Origin: Yeosuana sp043876835
GTDB taxonomy: Bacteria; Bacteroidota; Bacteroidia; Flavobacteriales; Flavobacteriaceae
Reading direction: 5' to 3'
Length of the DNA: 64,000 nucleotides
NCBI RefSeq assembly: GCF_043876835.1
Contig: NZ_JBAWJZ010000010.1
Coordinates: 1-64,000 of the forward strand
A program made the translations under genes and the position numbers. Within the stretch, counting starts at the first letter, position 1. Every line of letters starts with the position of its first letter. Shown here one piece after another: positions 25,934-35,465 of this stretch. The notes below the pieces were generated by a model, which saw only the letters and a list, made by a program, of their open reading frames with translations, made no database searches and was not told the origin of the DNA.

Positions 25934-28900
25934 TTAAAAAGTTAATTTAATATTGCCGCCAAGATATCGTACTGCTGGGTCTGCAAAGTCTTCAGAACCA
26001 CCATCTGGGTCAGAATATTTGAAGTCTTTAGCCCATAAAAACACGTTTTGTCCAACAAAACTTATTGATGCTTCTTTGGCTCCCCATCCTTGTAAGAATT
26101 TAGAAGGAATATTATATGTTAAAGAAATTTCACGTAGTTTAAAAAATGTTTTTTCATAAGTATCTAAAGGTCTTCCTGTACCACCCCAAGCACTACTGTT
26201 GTGTACGTTTTTAACATAATCTTGATATGTTGTATATGTTGTATTTGGTCCATAAACACGGGTGTCAGAAAGAACAGTTCCAAAAGCATCAGAATAAGTT
26301 ACAGTACCTGATACTACTTGTACGCCTTGAGAAAGCCAGTTTTTAGAACCAGGAGTAGCAACATCTAGTGCTCTTTCAGGAGTAACAGAATCAGGGTGTC
26401 CTCCTGCTTGCCACATATAACTTTCAGTTCTTGTGTTTGTAAGACCACCTTTTACACCATCTAAAGAAATAAATAATTCAAAATTTTTATATTTTAAATT
26501 TGAATTTATACCCCAAATATAATCTGGATCAGTATAGCCGTATCTAGTATCAAATCCATTAAATACTTCTCTACCATTGGATCCAATGATATGATTTCCT
26601 TCTGGGTCAACTTGATAGTCTCTAATTAAGAAGTTATCAATTCGCTCTCCAACTTTATTCCATGGATTTTTAGTGGTATAAACATCATCTATCTTGGTCC
26701 AGTAACGTGCATAAGTTGACCAGTTGGCACCTAAGGTCCATTGCCAGTCTTTAGTTTTAAATGGTGTAGCATTAAGTGAAATTTCCCATCCTCGGCGCTC
26801 TATCCCTTCTCCAATATTTATAAGAGTACTATTATATCCGGAAGCTTGTGATACAGGTGCATACTTTACAAAATCTACAGTTTCTTTTTGATAGTAGGAT
26901 ACATCAAAACCAATGCGATTTTTAAATAACATAGCTTGTAAACCATATTCTATAGTTGTAGATTTTTCAGGAAGGATATTTTCTGCATCATATAGAGCAG
27001 TAGGAGAATATCCTGCATTAAAACTTGGACCCCAAATGGCATTACTAGTACTAAAAGAACTATTAACAGTATATGGACTTGCTGGTTTTTTTGATACTGT
27101 CCATGAATTTCTAAATTTCAATAAATCTAACCAACTTTTTGTTGATTCTGGCAAAAGTTCAGAAACCACAAAACTGACAGCTAAAGAGGGATAAAAATAA
27201 TCAACTTTATTATTTTTATTTTTTATTTGTAACGATGAAGCCCAGTCATTACGTCCTGTAGCTTCTAAAAAAAGAAAATTGTCATAAGAGAAAGCTAAAC
27301 GACCAAATATAGAATTTACTTGTTGACCGATAACGCTTGTTTTAACAGATGCAGGATCTTTTGATGCTGCCAATGAGAAAAATCCAGGAACAGTAAGACC
27401 ATTATTTGTATTAGCTAAAAAGTTACTATCTTCTTTATTATATATTGACCCACCTACAAGATAATCTATTTTAACTTTATCAATAATAGTTCTATCACCT
27501 GTTAAAAGTAAGTCAGCATTAATACTATGGCCGGAACTTAAACCTATACCATATGCTCCTGTTTTACCTCCACCTATCCAAGTGTAAGGATTACCAGGGA
27601 TACCTGTATTACCTGATGACTGATAAGAACCTACAGCAATTCGTAGTTCTCCTTTATCTGTATAAGAATCATATCCAGCACGAACACTAGCTTTCAACCA
27701 GTCAGTAAGTTGATAACTTAAAGATAAATCGACATTAAAAATATCGCGAGAAGTTTCATTTGTTCTTTCGTAACGGTCAAAATATGGGTTGTTTGATCCT
27801 CCTTTATATGTAAAATTTTGAACTTGATCTGGAACAAGCCAATAATTATCTTTGTAATCTAAAACATTAAAATCTGCTGCAGACCAAATAAGCAAAGAAT
27901 ACATAGCATCATAAGCAGTATAACTATTTGATCCTAAATTAGGAGTGTGTTGATTAGCGTATGAGAAATTAGAGCTCATTTTAAATTTATCTAAATTAAC
28001 ATCTCCGCCAAAAGTATAAGTATATTTGTCTAATGATGAATTTGGGTATTGACCTTTATTTTCTATCCAGTTAATAGAACTTCTAAGAGCCAGTACATCG
28101 CCTTTGTATCCAACATTAATGTTGTTGTTAGTTATGTATCCTTGTTCTAAAAAGTTGGCAAAATTGTTTTTACCAACAGGTAGATACTCATAATCTCTGT
28201 AATCTTTCAAAAATGGATCCCATTGGGTGCGGATTGTACCATCCATAACAGGTCCCCATGAACTATCTGAGTTTATATTATAAGTACCACCTGTACCACG
28301 ACCATAAATACCCTGACGCTCTGGAATAGCTAAAAATCCAGCAGTAAACATGGTGTTAGTAGCAAAACTTGTTGAAATTCCAAGACCCTCATTAGTACTA
28401 CCATTTTTGGTTGTAACCAAAATGGCACCATTTGCACCACGGAAACCATAAAGGGCTGAAGCTGTTGCTCCTTTTAGAACACTTAAGGATTCAATGTCTT
28501 CTGATGAGATATCACCAAGAGACTTGTTGTTATACGGAACCCCATCTATTACTAATAAAGGTTCTTCGCCCCGAATAGTAAGTGATGGAGCTACACCAAA
28601 ATCAGATGAGTTTTTTACCAAAAGCCCTGATACTTTTCCTGTAAGCGATGTTGCAACGTTGACAACAGAGATTTTTTGTAGGTTTTCTCCAGACACTTTT
28701 TGAACGGCATAACCAAGGGCTCTTTCTTCTCTTTTAATACCTAAGGCTGTAACAACCACTTCATTTAACGCTTGAGTTTCTTCAGCAAGAGAAATGTTTA
28801 AATAATCCGAGTTATTAATTGTAATTTCATTTGTTGTGTATCCAATAAAAGAGAGAACTAGCGTTTCTCCTTTTTGAATATTAGACAGTATAAATTTACC

Positions 28901-29089
28901 ATCAAAATCTGTTGATGTTCCTTTTGTTGTATTTTTTACAACTACAGAAACACCAGGTAAAGGTATGCCACTTTCATCGGTCACATTTCCTTTAATTTCA
29001 AAAGTCTGTGCCGTAGTGACAAAAACACAAAAGAATAAAAAAAGCGAAAAAAGCATCTTTACCCTTTTAGAAGATAGTTTTAATTTCAT
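25934..29089 (-). CDS. SusC-like TonB-dependent oligosaccharide transporter (PUL 1)
   Basis: A 1051-residue protein with signal peptide. A carboxypeptidase-like beta-sandwich (about 28-110: IKGNVTDESGIPLPGVSVVV) is followed by the TonB plug (EVVVTALGIKREERALGYAV; LLVIDGVPYN; SALYGFRGANGAILVTTKNG) and a 22-strand barrel ending in RYLGGNIKLTF. It imports oligosaccharides through the outer membrane using TonB energy. It is paired with the SusD gene directly downstream. ATTGTTTAAAC lies 23-33 bp before its start. Confidence 0.95.
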   Translation of the reverse strand: MKLKLSSKRVKMLFSLFLFFCVFVTTAQTFEIKGNVTDESGIPLPGVSVVVKNTTKGTSTDFDGKFILSNIQKGETLVLSFIGYTTNEITINNSDYLNISLAEETQALNEVVVTALGIKREERALGYAVQKVSGENLQKISVVNVATSLTGKVSGLLVKNSSDFGVAPSLTIRGEEPLLVIDGVPYNNKSLGDISSEDIESLSVLKGATASALYGFRGANGAILVTTKNGSTNEGLGISTSFATNTMFTAGFLAIPERQGIYGRGTGGTYNINSDSSWGPVMDGTIRTQWDPFLKDYRDYEYLPVGKNNFANFLEQGYITNNNINVGYKGDVLALRSSINWIENKGQYPNSSLDKYTYTFGGDVNLDKFKMSSNFSYANQHTPNLGSNSYTAYDAMYSLLIWSAADFNVLDYKDNYWLVPDQVQNFTYKGGSNNPYFDRYERTNETSRDIFNVDLSLSYQLTDWLKASVRAGYDSYTDKGELRIAVGSYQSSGNTGIPGNPYTWIGGGKTGAYGIGLSSGHSINADLLLTGDRTIIDKVKIDYLVGGSIYNKEDSNFLANTNNGLTVPGFFSLAASKDPASVKTSVIGQQVNSIFGRLAFSYDNFLFLEATGRNDWASSLQIKNKNNKVDYFYPSLAVSFVVSELLPESTKSWLDLLKFRNSWTVSKKPASPYTVNSSFSTSNAIWGPSFNAGYSPTALYDAENILPEKSTTIEYGLQAMLFKNRIGFDVSYYQKETVDFVKYAPVSQASGYNSTLINIGEGIERRGWEISLNATPFKTKDWQWTLGANWSTYARYWTKIDDVYTTKNPWNKVGERIDNFLIRDYQVDPEGNHIIGSNGREVFNGFDTRYGYTDPDYIWGINSNLKYKNFELFISLDGVKGGLTNTRTESYMWQAGGHPDSVTPERALDVATPGSKNWLSQGVQVVSGTVTYSDAFGTVLSDTRVYGPNTTYTTYQDYVKNVHNSSAWGGTGRPLDTYEKTFFKLREISLTYNIPSKFLQGWGAKEASISFVGQNVFLWAKDFKYSDPDGGSEDFADPAVRYLGGNIKLTF

Positions 29090-29111
29090 AATTAATTAAG
29101 TTTAGTTTGAC

Positions 29112-29122
29112 ATTGTTTAAAC
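29112..29122. promoter_or_regulatory. ATTGTTTAAAC motif upstream of susC (PUL 1)
   Basis: The 11-mer ATTGTTTAAAC (contains the palindrome GTTTAAAC) lies 23-33 bp before susC here and again upstream of the second susC at 56188-56198. A shared control site is possible, but the motif is AT-rich and the spacing differs. Confidence 0.3.
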
Positions 29123-29321
29123 TTAAATACATTTATTTTTAGTTCTATGTAATTAAGCTTTTGTTAAAATTACATGGAAAAAATGTCGGATTCATAAAAA
29201 ACACTACTACAAAAAACGAACATTATAATTTTAAAGCTATGCATATCCTAATTTGTATAGTAATATAGCCTCGGAAGGGTAGAAAAAAAATATGTTAAAA
29301 AATTTAACTTTTTGCATTTGA

Positions 29322-29337
29322 ACCACGTTGTCGTGGT
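29322..29337. promoter_or_regulatory. Small perfect palindrome between regulator and susC
   Basis: ACCACG-TTGT-CGTGGT, GC-rich against an AT-rich background, 33 bp after the regulator frame end at 29371. There is no T-run, so an operator is as likely as a terminator. Confidence 0.35.
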
Positions 29338-29370
29338 AATGACGTAGTAAAATTTAGGTTTGTTGTGGTG

Positions 29371-32163
29371 TTAAATATCTAAGATGTGATTAACAAGGCT
29401 TTCTTTATGCTCTAAATTCATTCTTTTTCGCATTCGATATCGTTTAGTTTCAACACTTCTAACTGAAATATTAAGCAAGGAAGCAATTTCTTTTGATGAT
29501 AAGTTTAAACGTAAGTAGGCACAGAAGCGTAAATCGTTTGGGGTTAAATCTGGGTACACTTTTTTGACTTTATTCAAAAAATCTTTGTCAACATTATTAA
29601 AGGCTTCTTCAAAAAAGCTCCAGTCTTTTAATGTATTCAAATTATCATCTACTAATTTTATTACTGATGCATTGTCTTGTTTTTGAGGATTATTTTTTAA
29701 CTCTTTTTTTATACTAGCTAATAATTCATTTTTCTTAATAATACTCATGGTTGAAATAGCTAATTCCCTATTTTTATTTTCAATTGCTTGATTCAACTTT
29801 TCATTTTTAATGCTAATAATTAATTGCTCGCTTTCCAATTGTTTGTGTTCAAGTTGTTTTTTATAATATTTTTTATAGGTTTTATGGGTAAATAATGTAA
29901 TACCCAATAAAATAAATAAGTATAGTATAATGGCAGAGTAAGATAAATACCAAGGTTTCAAAATTTCAAAATCATAACTTATGACATTATTGGATAATTT
30001 ATTTCCAATTTTGGCACGTATTTTAAAAGTATAATCGCCAAAGGGGAGGTTGTCAAATACAAGTTCTGGTTTTGGTGTCCACTCGCTCCATTGGTTATAG
30101 CGTCCTAATAGTTTATACTGATATTTTATTGTTTGATACTTATTATAGTCTGGAACACTATAATTAAAAACAACTGAATTATTGATATATTTAAATTCGC
30201 CCTTAAATTCACCTGATTTATGAAAGTCTACACTAATGTTTGCTTTTTCAGGGTTTTTTATTTCAATAGTATTGAGAAAAATGTCATAACCCTTATTTTG
30301 ATCAATGCTTGAGAGATCAAGAGTAATATAACCGTTTGCGGTTCCTAATAAAAACGTATTATTTTTAAGATGTGTTATGTTTTCATACCCAATCATTGCT
30401 TTTCTTAGCTTGTCAGGAATCGATATTTTATTGATTTTGAATTGATTTGTCAAATTATCAACAGTTACGTAACTTATGTTTTCTTTTGAAAAAGCCCACA
30501 GTTTTTGAGTTTCATCAACTACTAATTTTCCAGACATATAGGTTGCGTCTGTTACTATAGGACTTAGTATGGTGTCTTTTTTAAACTCATTTTCCTGATA
30601 ATCATAATTAAAGACGCCTTTTTCAAAAGCATATAAAAGATGATTTTTAAATTTTATTAAACTTGAATATTTTTCAATAGGAAGCGTTGGATCTCTGAAG
30701 ATATCAGTAACGGAATCGAAATTATCATTAATTTTTAACCTAAAAACACCTTTATAACCGTGACTGATCCATATTTCATTTTTGTTCAGTATTTCAAAGT
30801 GCCTCACCGAATTATCAAATCCATTTATTCTATTTTTTATACCCCATGTTCCATTATTTTTGGATAAAATATATAAACCACCATAATTGCCTTGTAATAA
30901 TTCGTTTTCTTTATTTGGGATTTGTCTAAAATTCCATGTGCCTAGTTTGTCTGCTACTAATGTCGCTTTGTCTTTATTGATAATAAAAGTTCCATAATGA
31001 TGTCCACAAAACAACTCGTTATTGTAAATAAACAAACTCCAAACTTGACCAGCTGTACCATCAATAAAATGGAATGGTTTGTCACTTCCCATTTCTTTAA
31101 AAAAGAGACCTTGATTAGTTCCTAAATATAAATTATTAGCAAAAATTGATATTGCATAAACAGTTCCAAGACTTCCTTCATTATCTGTAAAAATTCTAAT
31201 AGGGGACTTTAGATTCATACAATTAATTCCATTATCTAAACCAATCCAAATATTTTCATCAACATCTTCAAACAATGATAGTACAGTATTGTTACTTAAT
31301 CCATTTATTTGATTTATTTGATAAATGAGAGTCCCATTACTGCTCAAATAAATGAGCCCGTCTGAAATAGTTCCTATAACGAAACTGCTGTCATTTAATT
31401 GAATACTTTGATAGACATTTGTTTTCTTTAAAATGTTAGCGGCTGGAATGTCCCAAATAGAAAGCACATTGTTTTTAAAAACATAAAAACCATTTTTTCT
31501 AGTCTGTATAAGTAATCCATCTTCAAATGGAAAAAGATTGACAATAATACCTTCATCAAGAACAGGATCATGTATTACTATTTTTGGTTTTCCTTCTTCA
31601 ATTTTATAGATTCCTTCACCAATAACACTATAATAAATAGTATTATTAATGTTAAAGGTTCTTGTTATAAAATTGGTTGAGTTAATAACATTAAAATTAT
31701 CACTCTTGGTATTATAAAAATAGATACTATTGTATGATTGAAAAAGAATCCATTCGTTATATGAGATAATGTTCCATATATCTTCATCCTCAATCATTTT
31801 TTCATTTAACTTTGGAATTAAAGACGTATAAAATAATTCTCCGAATTTGTCTTTTTGCCAATACCCAAATTCCATATTGCATCCTGTATAAATTCTATCA
31901 CCTACAGCAGTTACAGATCTAATTATAGTATTGTTTGGGGACTGATAAGTTTTCCATTTTGCTCCATTAAATTCTAAAAGCCCTTTATTATTACCAACAT
32001 AAATAAATTTATTTTGGGTTTGAGATATCCTCCAATTTTGGTTTTCTCCGCCATAATCTTCAGGAGAAAATTTTTCTATAGGAGGAATTTCTTGTCCGTA
32101 CAAATTACAAATTGCAAAAAACAAGAAAATTAAATTATGCGCTATGTGAATAGCTTGTTTCAT
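29371..32163 (-). CDS. Propeller sensor with LuxR-type DNA-binding domain (PUL 1 regulator)
   Basis: About 930 residues from ATG 32163 (MKQAIHIAHNLIFLFFAICN signal). Residues about 30-640 hold two-component-regulator propeller repeats (e.g. NIWIGLDNGI), then a Y_Y_Y domain (about 660-730: QYKLLGRYNQWSEWT), one membrane span near 750, a coiled coil, and a C-terminal LuxR helix-turn-helix (LRLNLSSKEIASLLNISVRS, near 890). There is no kinase domain, so a periplasmic glycan signal would pass directly to DNA binding. It is upstream of susC in the same direction. A paralogue sits at 58380-61304. Confidence 0.88.
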   Translation of the reverse strand: MKQAIHIAHNLIFLFFAICNLYGQEIPPIEKFSPEDYGGENQNWRISQTQNKFIYVGNNKGLLEFNGAKWKTYQSPNNTIIRSVTAVGDRIYTGCNMEFGYWQKDKFGELFYTSLIPKLNEKMIEDEDIWNIISYNEWILFQSYNSIYFYNTKSDNFNVINSTNFITRTFNINNTIYYSVIGEGIYKIEEGKPKIVIHDPVLDEGIIVNLFPFEDGLLIQTRKNGFYVFKNNVLSIWDIPAANILKKTNVYQSIQLNDSSFVIGTISDGLIYLSSNGTLIYQINQINGLSNNTVLSLFEDVDENIWIGLDNGINCMNLKSPIRIFTDNEGSLGTVYAISIFANNLYLGTNQGLFFKEMGSDKPFHFIDGTAGQVWSLFIYNNELFCGHHYGTFIINKDKATLVADKLGTWNFRQIPNKENELLQGNYGGLYILSKNNGTWGIKNRINGFDNSVRHFEILNKNEIWISHGYKGVFRLKINDNFDSVTDIFRDPTLPIEKYSSLIKFKNHLLYAFEKGVFNYDYQENEFKKDTILSPIVTDATYMSGKLVVDETQKLWAFSKENISYVTVDNLTNQFKINKISIPDKLRKAMIGYENITHLKNNTFLLGTANGYITLDLSSIDQNKGYDIFLNTIEIKNPEKANISVDFHKSGEFKGEFKYINNSVVFNYSVPDYNKYQTIKYQYKLLGRYNQWSEWTPKPELVFDNLPFGDYTFKIRAKIGNKLSNNVISYDFEILKPWYLSYSAIILYLFILLGITLFTHKTYKKYYKKQLEHKQLESEQLIISIKNEKLNQAIENKNRELAISTMSIIKKNELLASIKKELKNNPQKQDNASVIKLVDDNLNTLKDWSFFEEAFNNVDKDFLNKVKKVYPDLTPNDLRFCAYLRLNLSSKEIASLLNISVRSVETKRYRMRKRMNLEHKESLVNHILDI

Positions 32164-32196
32164 GAGGTTTATACTAAAATAATCATTTGCTTTTAT

Positions 32197-32222
32197 AATT
32201 ATCATATACCTTTATGATAATT
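32197..32222. promoter_or_regulatory. Perfect inverted repeat upstream of the PUL 1 regulator
   Basis: AATTATCATA (32197-32206), spacer TACCTT, TATGATAATT (32213-32222), 34-59 bp before the regulator ATG. Position and symmetry suit an operator for a dimeric regulator, possibly autoregulation. Confidence 0.45.
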
Positions 32223-32510
32223 AAAGCAATTTAAGCAGTTTTTTGATTTATTGGTAATTAATCATTAATAATTAGTTGGCTTCTACAATTTTAAAGAGCC
32301 TACTTTTAAGGTAGCAGTTATGGTAATGCTAAGAACACTTTTACTAAGAGTTTTGTAGCATGCAAATTGAAATAGAGCTATCAAATAGTATAAACCTTTC
32401 TTTTTTAAATTGCTGTTGCTTCCTTGTTTGAGCTTTCATTTTTAAAACTGTATCGGTTAACCCATTTTTTTATTATATTTCTTCATTCCCTTCGTATAAT
32501 GATTTTAATT

Positions 32511-32518
32511 TAAATTTG
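32511..32518 (+). promoter_or_regulatory. Possible -7 box for wecB (TAAATTTG)
   Basis: TAAATTTG matches the Bacteroidota -7 consensus TAnnTTTG and lies 63-70 bp before the wecB ATG. No convincing -33 TTTG was found. The remaining intergenic stretch (32223-32510) holds nothing else that I recognise. Confidence 0.35.
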
Positions 32519-32580
32519 TGATATATTGTTTTATCAACAGTTTTTAAACCAATCGTAATTAAATTAAACAGAAGAAAATA

Positions 32581-33672
32581 ATGAGAATAACCATTATCGC
32601 AGGAGCTCGTCCTAACTTTATGAAGATTGCTCCAATAATACATGTTATTAAAAAGGAAGCGCTACTTGGGAAAAATATTTCTTTTCGTTTGGTTCATACA
32701 GGTCAGCATTATGATGAGAAAATGAGTGCTACATTTTTTGATGAGCTTAACATTCCTTTTCCAAATGTAAATTTAGAGTGCGGTGGTGGAACTCATGCAG
32801 AACAAACAGCAGCAATTTTAATTGCATTTGAAAAAGAATTATTAGCAAATCCAACTGATTTAGTGCTGGTTGTTGGTGATGTAACTTCAACAATGGCTTG
32901 TGCAATTGTAGCCAAAAAGCTTAACATCAAAGTGGCTCACATTGAGGCAGGTATTCGTTCTTTTGATTTAACAATGCCCGAAGAGATTAATAGAATGGTT
33001 ACTGATAGCATTACCGATTATTTTTTTACAACAACACAATTAGCAGGCCAAAATTTATTAAATGCTGGTGTTGATAAATCAAAAATATTTTTTGTTGGAA
33101 ATGTAATGATTGATACATTATTGACCAATTTACCAAGATTTAAAAAACCTGTTCTTTTTGATGATTTAAATTTAATTAAAGAAGGATATTTTGTTTTAAC
33201 AATGCATCGACCTGCCAATGTTGATGAAACAGAAAAATTGAAGACAATGATGGACGAAATAGTTAAAAATGTGAACGGTTTGCCTATTGTTTTTCCCATA
33301 CATCCTCGCACTGCTAAAATATTTTCAAGCCTTAATATTAGTGCCAACAATCTAAAAATGGTTGAGCCATTGGGTTATCTGGAGTTTAATTATTTAGTAA
33401 AAAACTGCAAAGCGGTAATTACAGATTCTGGAGGAATTACAGAGGAAACTACTATGATGGGAATTCCATGTTTAACATTACGTGATAATACTGAAAGGCC
33501 AGAAACAATTACCATTGGTACAAATGAGTTAATAGGAACTAATCCTAATGCTATAAAATCTACTTTGCATAAATTATTTGAAGGAAATTGGAAAAAAGGA
33601 GGGATTCCTGATTTGTGGGACGGGAAAGCAGCGGAAAGGATTGTTAATGAAATCTTGAATATTTACGAATAA
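32581..33672 (+). CDS. wecB: UDP-N-acetylglucosamine 2-epimerase (non-hydrolysing)
   Basis: A 363-residue protein that interconverts UDP-GlcNAc and UDP-ManNAc for envelope polysaccharide synthesis in the cytoplasm. Motifs: ITIIAGARPNFMKIAPII at the start, VHTGQHYDEKMS, VAHIEAGIRSFDLTMPEEIN, TMHRPANVDE and SGGITEETTMMGIPC. Length is normal. It stands alone, convergent with the GT39-type gene 46 bp away, and no capsule genes are visible nearby. Confidence 0.94.
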   Translation: MRITIIAGARPNFMKIAPIIHVIKKEALLGKNISFRLVHTGQHYDEKMSATFFDELNIPFPNVNLECGGGTHAEQTAAILIAFEKELLANPTDLVLVVGDVTSTMACAIVAKKLNIKVAHIEAGIRSFDLTMPEEINRMVTDSITDYFFTTTQLAGQNLLNAGVDKSKIFFVGNVMIDTLLTNLPRFKKPVLFDDLNLIKEGYFVLTMHRPANVDETEKLKTMMDEIVKNVNGLPIVFPIHPRTAKIFSSLNISANNLKMVEPLGYLEFNYLVKNCKAVITDSGGITEETTMMGIPCLTLRDNTERPETITIGTNELIGTNPNAIKSTLHKLFEGNWKKGGIPDLWDGKAAERIVNEILNIYE

Positions 33673-33683
33673 GAAAATATTTG

Positions 33684-33716
33684 ATTAAAAGCATAAATGA
33701 ATCGTGTGCTTAATTT
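33684..33716 (+). terminator. Weak terminator between wecB and the glycosyltransferase
   Basis: AAGCA and TGCTT flank a 13-nt loop in the 46-bp convergent gap, followed by TTAATTTTTTT. The stem is short, with a small bulge further out. Confidence 0.35.
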
Positions 33717-33718
33717 TT

Positions 33719-35245
33719 TTATTCAAAGATTCTTTTCATAAATAATTCTTTCATTTTCCCAAAATCCTGTTTGGGCCTTCTGCAAATATAAATTTTCTGA
33801 TAAAGCTCTTCTTCATTGTCAGCATAAGGGTTGTAAATAGTTTTGACCAATGTTACTTCGTCAAAGTAAGATTTAAAAAAATCTCCTACACGATAACTCA
33901 AGGCAATAACAGTATTCGGTATTTTGTTTTTAGGTGTCCAACTATAAAAACTTCCGTGAAATGAAAATGCTTTTGGTAAATTATATTCATTTCCAAAAAG
34001 ATTTACCGCACCTGCTTGCCCATAATGTTTGCCCCAAATTATGCAAGTCTGTTTTTCATTCTCAGGTAAACTGTCAAAAACAGATTTTAAATTTTGCATT
34101 GTTATTTTCCATTTTTCCTTGGTATAATACTCATCAAATTTTACACCATATTTGCCGCCTTTAATATCCTTTTTTTCATATGGATATCCTTTTTCAAGAT
34201 AACGATTAAAACTATAAACTGGCATACCAAAGGGAATTAAGGCAGTACCTAAAATCAGTAAAACAGTGATAGGATACATCATCCATTTTCTTTTAACAAT
34301 TACAATTTGTTCCCAAAACATGGCTCCAAAAGGAAGTATCGTTAATATGATGGGAAAAAAATAATACGACTTGCCATTTTTGAATAAAAGCAAAATAAAT
34401 GATAAACCAATTACAACTGATAATATGCGAACTATATGGTTGTCTTTTCGTCTTATTATGTAAATCAGCGCAGGAAATACTATTAATAATGATACTACCG
34501 GGTTAATAGCCATAACTAAATTTACCAAAATATCAAGTCGACTTATTTTTTCCAATTGTGTTTCATAAAGCCTGTTTGTCATTTGGAGTAAAGGAAAATC
34601 ATTACAGAATTGCCAAATAATATTTGGTGAAATACACAGAAAAAATACAATTATATTGAACCAAAATTTATGCGCGATCAACGCTGTTCTTGTTTTTTTG
34701 AAAAACAACAGTGCAGATAATCCAAAAAGGAAAAAGACACTGTCATACTTTGCTAAGAAACCTAAAGTGCAAAATAATGTGAGATACCATAACGATTTTT
34801 TATCAAGATATTTCACAAAACGGGTTAATTGATAAAATGACAAAACCCAAAATAGTTGACTAAAAACTACAGGTTGAAAAAGTTGTTGAGAGCGTCCAAA
34901 ACCAGGTGCAATAAGGATGGCTAACAAAACAAAAAAAACAGCTTTATTTTTTCCACCTAATTCAATAGTGGTTTTAGCAATATAAATAAGTATAAGTAAG
35001 GATGCAATGTGAGGAAAAAGATGTTGAATAAAAACAGAGTTATTACCAAAAAGATTTTGAATAAAAGCCAAAAACCCAATTAGTGGTGGAAACTCCATAT
35101 ATCCGAAAGCCAAATGTTTACCAGTCTCAATGTGCAATAATTCATCTCCTTGAAATCCGGAATGACTGTCCGCAATTAGATGAAGTGTCAATTTTAAAAT
35201 ACAGAAAATAAAAATTATTAGCTTGGTTTGTTTATTCATTCTCAT
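33719..35245 (-). CDS. GT39-type membrane glycosyltransferase (PMT/ArnT-like)
   Basis: A 508-residue protein with about 11-12 hydrophobic spans. The first periplasmic loop carries LIADSHSGFQGDELLHIETG with the acidic GDE pair, as in the GT-C fold DxD/ExD loops of lipid-phosphate-sugar dependent transferases. A soluble C-terminal domain begins near 350 (IWGKHYGQAGAVNLFG). It should move a sugar from a polyprenyl carrier to an acceptor outside the inner membrane; donor and acceptor are unknown. It is convergent with wecB. Confidence 0.82.
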   Translation of the reverse strand: MRMNKQTKLIIFIFCILKLTLHLIADSHSGFQGDELLHIETGKHLAFGYMEFPPLIGFLAFIQNLFGNNSVFIQHLFPHIASLLILIYIAKTTIELGGKNKAVFFVLLAILIAPGFGRSQQLFQPVVFSQLFWVLSFYQLTRFVKYLDKKSLWYLTLFCTLGFLAKYDSVFFLFGLSALLFFKKTRTALIAHKFWFNIIVFFLCISPNIIWQFCNDFPLLQMTNRLYETQLEKISRLDILVNLVMAINPVVSLLIVFPALIYIIRRKDNHIVRILSVVIGLSFILLLFKNGKSYYFFPIILTILPFGAMFWEQIVIVKRKWMMYPITVLLILGTALIPFGMPVYSFNRYLEKGYPYEKKDIKGGKYGVKFDEYYTKEKWKITMQNLKSVFDSLPENEKQTCIIWGKHYGQAGAVNLFGNEYNLPKAFSFHGSFYSWTPKNKIPNTVIALSYRVGDFFKSYFDEVTLVKTIYNPYADNEEELYQKIYICRRPKQDFGKMKELFMKRIFE

Positions 35246-35465
35246 GGTTTATTTGGAAGGCATAATGAAGCACAACTCCTTTGTGTATTGGTGAGTTGCT
35301 AGTTTGATTGAGAGAATTTTTTCGAAAGAAAATCGAAAACTGACAAACAAACAACTAACATTTGTTTAGCTAAAAATAACAAATTTTCATATATGGGTTG
35401 TGTTTTAATAATTCTTTATTAACTTCATCACATTCCAACCAACCAAATAAATAATGAATCACATT

